Assembly: GCF_030580955.1 (NCBI RefSeq)
Contig: NZ_JAUQON010000005.1
Coordinates: 248,001-312,000 of the forward strand
Source of the DNA: Hymenobacter convexus
GTDB taxonomy: Bacteria; Bacteroidota; Bacteroidia; Cytophagales; Hymenobacteraceae
Direction: 5' to 3'
Length of the DNA stretch: 64,000 bases
Under the pieces are notes generated by a model, which searched no databases, had not been told where the DNA came from, and was given only the letters and a program-made list of their open reading frames with translations. This document shows positions 58,524 to 64,000 of the stretch, piece by piece. Numbering within the stretch: position 1 is the stretch's first letter; each line of letters begins with the position of its first letter. Made by a program: the position numbers and the translations under genes.

Positions 58524-60305
58524 TTAGAAGGTGAGGGTTTGGGCCAGCTTTTCCAGGTTGAGGCTGCGGGCCGAGGCATCAAAAATGCGCCGGTAGGCGC
58601 CGCCCTGCTCGTACAATTCCTGGTGGACGCCGTTTTCCACCACGCGGCCCTGCTCCAGCACGTAGGTGCGGTCGGCGTCCACAATCTGGGAGAGGCTGTG
58701 CGAGATGATGACCACCGTGCGGCCCTGCTTCAGGGCGTCGAGGCTGGCCTTAATTTGCTCGGTGGTCACGGCGTCGAGGCTGGCGGTGGGCTCGTCGAGA
58801 AAAATGATGGGCGGGTTTTTCAGAAACAGCCGGGCAATGGCGATGCGCTGCTGCTGGCCGCCCGAGAGCTGCTGGGCGTCGGTCTGGTAGCCGTTGGGGA
58901 GCAGCGCCAGCTGGTCGTGCAGGTGGGCCTGGCGGGCGGCGTCCCGCACCTGCTCGGCGGTGGCGTGCAGGTTGCCGTAGCGGATGTTTTCCTCCACGGT
59001 ACCCTTGAAAATGTGGTTTTTCTGGAGCACCAAGCCCATGTGCTCGCGCAGGGCGTGGGTATCGTAGTCGGTCAGCGGGCGGCCATCGAGCAAGATTTCC
59101 CCGCCCTGGGGCTCGTAGAATTTGCAGAGCAGGTTCACCACCGTGCTCTTGCCGGCCCCGCTCAGGCCCATGAGGGCGGTAGTGCGGCCGGCCTCAATGG
59201 TCAGGCTCACGTCGTACAGGGCCTGCGTGCCGCTGGGGTAGCTGAAGTCGACGTGGCGCAGCTCAAAGGTGCCGCGCAGGTGCGTGGGCTGCACCGGGCC
59301 GCTGGGCTCCACGGCACCGGGCGCGTCCAGCATCTCGAAAAAGGCTTCGGAATAGGTGTGCACCTCGTTCAGTTCGTCGTACATGCGGTGCAGCTGCTGA
59401 ATAGGCGCCGACACGTTGTGAAACAGCATGATGTTGAACATGATGGCCCCAATGGACAGCTCGCCGCCTAGCACGAGGTAGGCCGTGAGCACCACCACGG
59501 CCACCACGCCCAGCTGCTCCACCAAGGACTTGAGGCCGTTGTAGAGAAAGTTGGTTTTGCGCATGCGCAGCTGCGTGTCGCGCAGCTCCTGTTGCAGGTG
59601 GTTCTGCTTTTCCTCCTCGTAGCCCTCGCGCACGAAGCTTTTGATGACCACCGCCGAGTCCATGAGGTTGAGCAAGCCGTGGTTTTTGTCTTCCTTTAGG
59701 TGGCGCATGGCGCGCCGCACGCCGCTGAGCTGCAGGGCCTGCCGGTAGCTCAGCCCGAAGTACACCGGCAGCACGGCCAGCGCCACCAGCCCCACCCGCC
59801 AGCTGGCCCCGAACATGACCACCAGCGACACCGCCGCGTTGGCCAGCAGCGGGAAAATATCGATAAACAGGTCCTGCACCAGCTTCATCAGCGCGTCCAC
59901 GCCCTTGTCGAGGCGGGTCTGGAGGCGGCCGGTTTGGTTGCTGCCTGCCGCGTAAAACCCCAGCCGGTACGACAAAATGCGCCGCACCGCGTCCTGGCTC
60001 AGCGCGCTCGACACGTACACCCGGATTTCCTCGCCGAAATAGCTTTGCCCAAAGTCCAGCGCGGCGCTAATCACCTCCTTGCCCAGCAAAATCCCGCTGA
60101 TGCCCAGCAGCAGCGGAAAACCCGCCGCCAGCCCGCGGTGCTCGTGCAGCAGGCGCTGCACCGTGTCCACGGTGTAGCGCAGCACGAAGGGGTTCACCTG
60201 GGCCGTGAGGGCGCCCAGCAGCGTGAGCAGCAGCGTGGCCGCCACCAGCGCCCGGTAGGGCCGCACGTAGGGAAACAGGCGCCGGATAATTTGCCAGATG
60301 CTCAT
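58524..60305 (-). CDS. ABC transporter, fused permease and ATPase (MsbA-like)
   Basis: A 593-residue half-transporter: six membrane helices (about 18-300) with the exporter-type cytoplasmic loop RAMRHLKEDKNHGLLNLMDSAVVIKSF, then a nucleotide-binding domain (about 345-590). Walker A GLSGAGKSTVVNL, Q-loop MGLVLQKNHIFKG, signature LSGGQQQRIAIARL, Walker B IIFLDEPTASLD and H-loop VIISHSLSQI are intact. Homodimers of this class flip lipid A or other lipids, or export drugs or peptides; the cargo cannot be told here. The gene is the first of the pair with gpmA. Confidence 0.9.
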   Translation of the reverse strand: MSIWQIIRRLFPYVRPYRALVAATLLLTLLGALTAQVNPFVLRYTVDTVQRLLHEHRGLAAGFPLLLGISGILLGKEVISAALDFGQSYFGEEIRVYVSSALSQDAVRRILSYRLGFYAAGSNQTGRLQTRLDKGVDALMKLVQDLFIDIFPLLANAAVSLVVMFGASWRVGLVALAVLPVYFGLSYRQALQLSGVRRAMRHLKEDKNHGLLNLMDSAVVIKSFVREGYEEEKQNHLQQELRDTQLRMRKTNFLYNGLKSLVEQLGVVAVVVLTAYLVLGGELSIGAIMFNIMLFHNVSAPIQQLHRMYDELNEVHTYSEAFFEMLDAPGAVEPSGPVQPTHLRGTFELRHVDFSYPSGTQALYDVSLTIEAGRTTALMGLSGAGKSTVVNLLCKFYEPQGGEILLDGRPLTDYDTHALREHMGLVLQKNHIFKGTVEENIRYGNLHATAEQVRDAARQAHLHDQLALLPNGYQTDAQQLSGGQQQRIAIARLFLKNPPIIFLDEPTASLDAVTTEQIKASLDALKQGRTVVIISHSLSQIVDADRTYVLEQGRVVENGVHQELYEQGGAYRRIFDASARSLNLEKLAQTLTF

Positions 60306-60398
60306 GGCGACAGGGCCAGGCCAACAGGTTTGTGAAAGGATAACGCGCTGCCTGAAAGGCCACCAGCGGCCGGCTCCTAAACCTAGCCCGCCGCGCGA

Positions 60399-60797
60399 CT
60401 AGCGGTTTTTCAGCAGCATTGGCACGCTGCGCAGCAGCAACAGCGCCAGCACGCCGCTCACGGCCACCAGCGGCACCACCGACCGCCGGATGGGCCGGAA
60501 GCGGCTGCGGCCTTCCTTCAATTCGATGAAGCCCACGGGCGTGAGGCTGACGCCCCCGCCGCCCCCGTAGCCGCCCTGCGCGTTGGGCCCGGTGCCGCTG
60601 CCCCCGCCGAAGCCGTACGCCGCCCGCGCTACGGGAATCACCGTCACGCCGTCGTGCGACACGGCCTCGCCGTACACGGTGCGGGCCGTGACGGAGTTGC
60701 TCAGGATTTGGGCCAAGCGCTCGGCCAGCGTAGGGGCGGCGGCCGGGACTGGTGCCGGCAGCGGCATAGTGGGGGCGGTGGGGGCGGTTGGAGTCAT
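60399..60797 (-). CDS. GerW/YtfJ-like protein
   Basis: A 132-residue protein. VTARTVYGEAVSHDGVTVIPVARAAYGFGGGSGTG, a Gly-rich stretch, GVSLTPVGFIELKEGRSRFRP and a final hydrophobic helix (VPLVAVSGVLALLLL) match the spore-protein GerW/YtfJ family of Firmicutes, which also occurs in non-sporing bacteria. The N-terminal 25 residues are Pro/Ala-rich. The role outside spores is unknown. Here it is the last of a stress gene group with USP, DUF1269 and Hsp20, 94 bp from the first USP gene on the same strand, so a stress function is inferred. Confidence 0.82.
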   Translation of the reverse strand: MTPTAPTAPTMPLPAPVPAAAPTLAERLAQILSNSVTARTVYGEAVSHDGVTVIPVARAAYGFGGGSGTGPNAQGGYGGGGGVSLTPVGFIELKEGRSRFRPIRRSVVPLVAVSGVLALLLLRSVPMLLKNR

Positions 60798-60891
60798 TAT
60801 TGGAAAGAACAGAAAGGAAGGCCTGGGTTAAGGGGAATGGCGGCAGGAGTGAAGAACTGGCCGGATGCCGCATCGGCGTGTGGCTCCTGCG

Positions 60892-61845
60892 TTAGATGAG
60901 CAGGTCGTTTTCTAACCTGTTGGTGTTCAGTTTGCCGGGCCGCCTGGGGGCCCGCGACCGGGCCGCGCGGCTGGGCACCACCAGCACCGGCACCGGGCTC
61001 CAGCGCAGCATGCGCCGGGTGATGCTGTGGTGCAGCAGCTGGTCGAGGAAGCGGCGCGGGCGCGCCAGCAGCACCAGCCAATCGGCCTCGGTGCTGGCAA
61101 TGGCATGCAGCAGCCCCTGTTCGGTTTGGGTGGCGTAAAAACCTTCCACGGTGGGCACGGGCGTGGCTTCCGGCAGCAGGCCACTCGTGCGCACGTGGTG
61201 CAGCGCGGCGGTGCACACGCTGTCGTCCTGAATGGGCGAGGCGGTCACCACCGTCACCTGGCTGGGCAATAGGCGCCGCAGCAGGAGTTGGGCGGCCCGC
61301 GCCCCGGCATGCAGCGCGAAGGGCTCGTCGTCGGTGGCCACGGCCAAGTGCTGGGGCAGGTCGGGCCCGGCGTATATTTCGGGCACCAGCAGCAGGGGAA
61401 GGTGCGCCGCGCGCAACTCGTCCACAATGGCTTGGTTCAGTTCGGAATCGGCGTCCTCGTCGGCGCTCCGGCCCAGCACAAACAGCGCCGGGGCGTGGCG
61501 CCGGGCCATGTCGGGCAACACGCGGTTCAGGGGCCCCGTGGCCAGCTCGATGGCGACGGGGCGGTGCAGCTCATCGGCGAGCGGCTGCAAATCCTGGCGC
61601 AGCTCGCGGACTTCGGCGGGCGTGGCTTGCAGCGGAATGTCGGGGTAGCGGGCGGCCAGCTCGTCGACGTGCAGCAGGACCAGCGTACTGGCCAGGTGGT
61701 CGGCCAGCTCGGCGGTAAACCGCAGGGCCCGGCGGCTTTCCGGGAAAAAACTCGTCAGGACAATCAGCGTCGGCGAAGGGGTTTTTGCCGCAACGGGCTC
61801 TGCGGGCCGCAACCGGGGCCGGCGAAACTTTACAGGCGTAGACAT
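60892..61845 (-). CDS. Universal stress protein, two-domain
   Basis: A 317-residue protein starting at the ATG at 61845 (MSTPVKFRRPRLRP); the longer frame runs back into the upstream gene in another frame. Two UspA-like halves: TLIVLTSFFPESRRALRFTAELADHLASTLVLLHV ... APALFVLGRSADED ... AAHLPLLLVP (about 28-170) and HLAVATDDEPFALHAGARAAQLLL ... EADWLVLLARPRRFLDQLL ... RWSPVPVLVVP (about 178-295). The ATP-binding G-x2-G-x9-G pattern is incomplete in both. A basic tail follows. It lies 29 bp downstream of the next USP gene, so both form an operon. Confidence 0.88.
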   Translation of the reverse strand: MSTPVKFRRPRLRPAEPVAAKTPSPTLIVLTSFFPESRRALRFTAELADHLASTLVLLHVDELAARYPDIPLQATPAEVRELRQDLQPLADELHRPVAIELATGPLNRVLPDMARRHAPALFVLGRSADEDADSELNQAIVDELRAAHLPLLLVPEIYAGPDLPQHLAVATDDEPFALHAGARAAQLLLRRLLPSQVTVVTASPIQDDSVCTAALHHVRTSGLLPEATPVPTVEGFYATQTEQGLLHAIASTEADWLVLLARPRRFLDQLLHHSITRRMLRWSPVPVLVVPSRAARSRAPRRPGKLNTNRLENDLLI

Positions 61846-61874
61846 AAGACAAAAAGTTAAGGGTTCAACCACAA

Positions 61875-62708
61875 TCAGGAGAGGGTGGGCAGCACCAGCA
61901 CCGGCACGGGGCTGCGCCGCAGCACCTGCGCCGTCACGCTGCGATGAAACAGCCCGCCGAGAAAGGTGTGCGGCCGCGCCAGCAGCACCAGCAGCTGGGC
62001 CCGCACCTCGCCCGCGGCGTGGAGGATGCCATCGGCCGGGGTTTCCTCGCGCACTTCGTAGAGGCTGTTGTTGGCAAGCGGGCCAAACAAGTGCGTGTGC
62101 CGCACCGATTCCAGGGCCTGCTCGCCGCGCGAAGGGCCGTGGGCTGCCGGGGCCACGTGCACCACCGAAACCGACGCCTGCAACGAGGCCAGCAGCTCGT
62201 GCAGGGCCAGCGCGGGCGGGCTCAGCGCAAACGGGTGCCCGTCGGCGGCCACCATCACGCGCAGGGGCAGCTCGGTTTCGGTCCACCCTTCGGGCACCAG
62301 CAGCATGGGAAAGCCTGCGGCTTGCAGCACGGGCGCGGCTTCGTGGGGCAGCAGGCGGTCGAGCAGGGTGCGCGGCTTGGCCCGGCCCAGGGCCAGCAGC
62401 TGCGGGTGGTGCAGGGCCACGGCCCGGGCCACCGCCGTGGCCAGCGGCTCAATGGAGAGCTCCGTTTCGGTGGGCACCGGCAGCTGCCGGGCCTGCCGCT
62501 GCAGGTCGGCCTGGATGCGTTGGCGCCCCGCCAGCTCGGTGGCCGTGGTGAGGATGAATTCCTCGGGGTCGCGCAGCGGGTCGATGTTCAGGTACACGTG
62601 CAGCAGCACCAGGCGGCCGTGCAGGCGCGCGGCCAGCCGGGTGGTGTAGGCGAGGGCCACATTGGCGGCCTCCGTCAGGTCGGTGAGCACGATAAAGGCC
62701 GGTTTCAT
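61875..62708 (-). CDS. Universal stress protein, two-domain
   Basis: A 277-residue protein: AFIVLTDLTEAANVALAYTTRLAARLHGRLVLLHVYLN starts the first UspA fold and LLALGRAKPRTLLDRLL ... GFPMLLVPEG ends it (about 1-145). The second half has VMVAADGHPFALSPPALALHELLASL and ends RAQLLVLLARPHTFLGGLFHRSVTAQVLRRSPVPVLVLP. The first half keeps a fuller fold than the second. Such tandem USPs in Bacteroidota accompany stress and low-oxygen genes. It is the first gene of the two-USP pair; the gene upstream (DUF1269) is 107 bp away. Confidence 0.9.
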   Translation of the reverse strand: MKPAFIVLTDLTEAANVALAYTTRLAARLHGRLVLLHVYLNIDPLRDPEEFILTTATELAGRQRIQADLQRQARQLPVPTETELSIEPLATAVARAVALHHPQLLALGRAKPRTLLDRLLPHEAAPVLQAAGFPMLLVPEGWTETELPLRVMVAADGHPFALSPPALALHELLASLQASVSVVHVAPAAHGPSRGEQALESVRHTHLFGPLANNSLYEVREETPADGILHAAGEVRAQLLVLLARPHTFLGGLFHRSVTAQVLRRSPVPVLVLPTLS

Positions 62709-62815
62709 GGCAATGGGGGGGGAGCCGAAGGGCTTTCGGCGGATGACGGGTAAGAATTCGTCGGGCCATTTCCGGCCCTGACCTGGCCACCTGTGGGTGG
62801 GGAAGCGTCAGTCAC

Positions 62816-63310
62816 TCAGGCCTCCACGGGCTGCTGCAGCAGCTCGCGGGCGTGCTCCACCTCGGCCGCGGTGCCGTGGGCCAGCAGCAGGAATTTCCCG
62901 GCCTTGAGCTCCACTTCGTAGTGCAGGGCCGCGTGCTCCGGAATGCCCAAGCCCACCAGTGCGGCCACCAAAGCACTCGCGCCGCCCACCACCAGCGCGC
63001 CTTCCAGGGCGCTCACCAGCGTCAGCACCACCGGCCCGGCCATCAGCAGCGGCCCCATGCCGGGCAAAATGAACAGGGCCGACCCCAGCAGCATGCCCCA
63101 GATGCTGCCCCAAAACGCCCCCACGCCGCCCCACGACTTCATGCGCTGGCCGGTGGTGTAGAAGCCCAGCACCTTTTCCTCGGTCTGGTAGTCGGCCCCG
63201 ATGATGGACAGCTTACGCATGTCGTAGCCGTCCTGCTGGAGTTCTCTCACGGCCGATTCGGCCGCCTGGTGGGTGTCGTACACGGCCACCACGGTTTCGT
63301 TGCGTTTCAT
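62816..63310 (-). CDS. DUF1269-like/general stress protein 17M-like membrane protein
   Basis: A 164-residue protein starting at the ATG at 63310 (MKRNETVVAVYDTHQAAESAVRELQQDGYDMRKLSIIG). The N-terminal ferredoxin-like part matches the YflT heat-stress domain. The centre is hydrophobic and Gly-rich (WGGVGAFWGSIWGMLLGSALFILPGMGPLLMAGP...LEGALVVGGASALVAAL), like DUF1269 proteins that coat or span membranes, and the C-terminal part (YEVELKAGKFLLLAHGTAAEVEHARELL) is again ferredoxin-like. Role in stress inferred from family and neighbours. Its leader contains a strong terminator hairpin of the preceding Hsp20 gene. Confidence 0.85.
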   Translation of the reverse strand: MKRNETVVAVYDTHQAAESAVRELQQDGYDMRKLSIIGADYQTEEKVLGFYTTGQRMKSWGGVGAFWGSIWGMLLGSALFILPGMGPLLMAGPVVLTLVSALEGALVVGGASALVAALVGLGIPEHAALHYEVELKAGKFLLLAHGTAAEVEHARELLQQPVEA

Positions 63311-63334
63311 AGCGAGAAAGTGAGTATTGACAAG

Positions 63335-63414
63335 AAAAAAGCCGGGCGGTGGCCTAAACCGGGGCCGTGCGACAATTCCAAGCCGTCGCACCCCTGGCGT
63401 TCAGACCACCGCCC
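63335..63414 (-). terminator. Branched terminator hairpin between hsp20 and the DUF1269 gene
   Basis: On the minus strand GGGCGGTGG (63406-63414) pairs with CCACCGCCC (63344-63352). Inside, GTGCGAC (63385-63391) pairs with GTCGCAC (63367-63373). The outer stem is followed by six T at 63335-63340. The start codon of the DUF1269 gene is only 25 bases further, so the hairpin sits inside that gene's leader. Confidence 0.75.
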
Positions 63415-63513
63415 ATACTTTTTCATAGCTGGAAAGGAAAAGTGGAGGCAAAAGCCGGGTTCCGGCGCCTGCCCTGGGGCGGGCCGCCGTTGGAGCGGCC
63501 CGTCCGCAGGCGG

Positions 63514-63972
63514 CTACTTGCCGTTGTGCCCGGCGTGAATTGGAATCTGGTGCTGCGTGGGCTGGTGGCCGTTTTTGGGCACGTGGATGTGCAGCACCCC
63601 GTTGTCGAAGGAGGCGTCAATCTTGCCGGGGTCGGCGGCGTTGGGCAGCTGGAACGAGCGCGTGAACGAGCCGTAGGAGCTTTCCACGCGGTGGTACTGG
63701 CGGCCGTTGGTTTCCTTCTCGAACTTGCGCTCGCCCGAAATCGTGAGTATGCCCTGGTCGAAATTGACCTTGATGTCGTCCTGCTTCAGGCCCGGCAAGG
63801 CGGCTTCGATGTCGTAGCTTTTGTCCGTCTCGTAGGTGTCCACTTTGGGCGAGAAAGCCGTCAGCTGGTTGCGCGTGGCCACCGTATCGTTGAAAAAGCG
63901 GTCCAGCATGGTGCTGAACGTGGTCGGCATAATGTCAAAAATGGGGTCCTGAAATTTTTGCAGCGTGTTCAT
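63514..63972 (-). CDS. Hsp20/alpha-crystallin small heat-shock protein
   Basis: A 152-residue chaperone of the small heat-shock family that holds unfolded proteins in soluble oligomers. The alpha-crystallin domain covers about 42-145: FSPKVDTYETDKSYDIEAALPGLKQDDIKVNFDQGILTISGERKFE, RVESSYGSFTRSFQLPNAADPGKIDASFDNGVLHIHVPK. The C-terminal tail has HQIPIHAG with an I-P-I anchor (the I-x-I motif). The N-terminal arm is short. It is the upstream gene of the stress group; its promoter lies at or beyond the right edge of the window. Confidence 0.95.
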   Translation of the reverse strand: MNTLQKFQDPIFDIMPTTFSTMLDRFFNDTVATRNQLTAFSPKVDTYETDKSYDIEAALPGLKQDDIKVNFDQGILTISGERKFEKETNGRQYHRVESSYGSFTRSFQLPNAADPGKIDASFDNGVLHIHVPKNGHQPTQHQIPIHAGHNGK

Positions 63973-64000
63973 GACGTTTGAAAAAAGAATGGTTGGAAAA

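Noticed and set aside
62743..62790. TGA half-sites upstream of the USP gene at 61875
   Set aside because: The right halves do not match TCA and the spacing is not 22 bp.

Overview
The window looks like a chromosomal segment of a Hymenobacter-type bacterium (Bacteroidota, Cytophagales). The DNA is GC-rich. Three secreted proteins end in type IX secretion (T9SS) sorting domains of the PVELAAF...RWQTASE style or close relatives. Promoter-like boxes match the Bacteroidota -33 TTTG / -7 TANNTTTG form rather than the E. coli form. There are no rRNA or tRNA genes, no CRISPR array and no insertion sequence. This assignment is an inference from sequence style; no database was searched.

Layout. 1-4.1 kb: a lipoprotein, a small unknown protein, a Crp/Fnr regulator, a universal stress protein (USP) and a PAS-LuxR regulator. 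4.6-33.4 kb: surface polysaccharide genes (GT61, GT2, GDP-fucose synthase, a CDP-sugar branch with rfbF, an SDR, a 3,5-epimerase, a C-methyltransferase, a DUF4910-like protein, a PLP aminotransferase, a second methyltransferase and an ATP-grasp enzyme, then a WecG-type transferase and a WcaJ-type initiating transferase, and an alpha-1,2-fucosyltransferase). These are mixed with large secreted proteins: a T9SS protein, an SGNH-like hydrolase, a 1560-residue glucose/sorbosone dehydrogenase-like protein and a beta-helix/malectin-like protein. 33.5-45.3 kb: a compact minus-strand operon of glycosyltransferases, a Wzy-like polymerase/ligase, a Wzx-like flippase, a Wzc-like tyrosine autokinase and a Wza-like export lipoprotein. 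45.8-48.8 kb: a convergent LytTR response regulator and hybrid histidine kinase. 49.2-57.7 kb: a DUF4239-like membrane protein, a Kef-type antiporter, a small very basic protein, an adaptor-permease-ATPase exporter and a T9SS beta-propeller-like protein. 57.9-64 kb: phosphoglycerate mutase, an MsbA-like ABC exporter and a stress island (GerW/YtfJ-like, two USPs, a DUF1269-like protein, Hsp20).

The most notable signal is regulatory. Several intergenic regions carry the Crp/Fnr core TGA-N6-TCA as pairs exactly 22 bp apart. In five promoters the nearer dyad centre lies 36.5-37.5 bp upstream of the last base of a TANNTTTG-like box, the geometry of class II Crp/Fnr activation. These promoters face the PAS-LuxR gene, the GT61 gene, the polysaccharide export operon, the small basic protein and probably the histidine kinase. 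A Crp/Fnr protein with the Glu and Arg that read a TGA half-site is encoded at 1546-2253. I infer one regulon joining stress and exopolysaccharide genes.

Many start codons were moved inward from the longest open frame to an ATG that exposes a signal peptide, a lipobox or the conserved N-terminus; these choices are given per gene.
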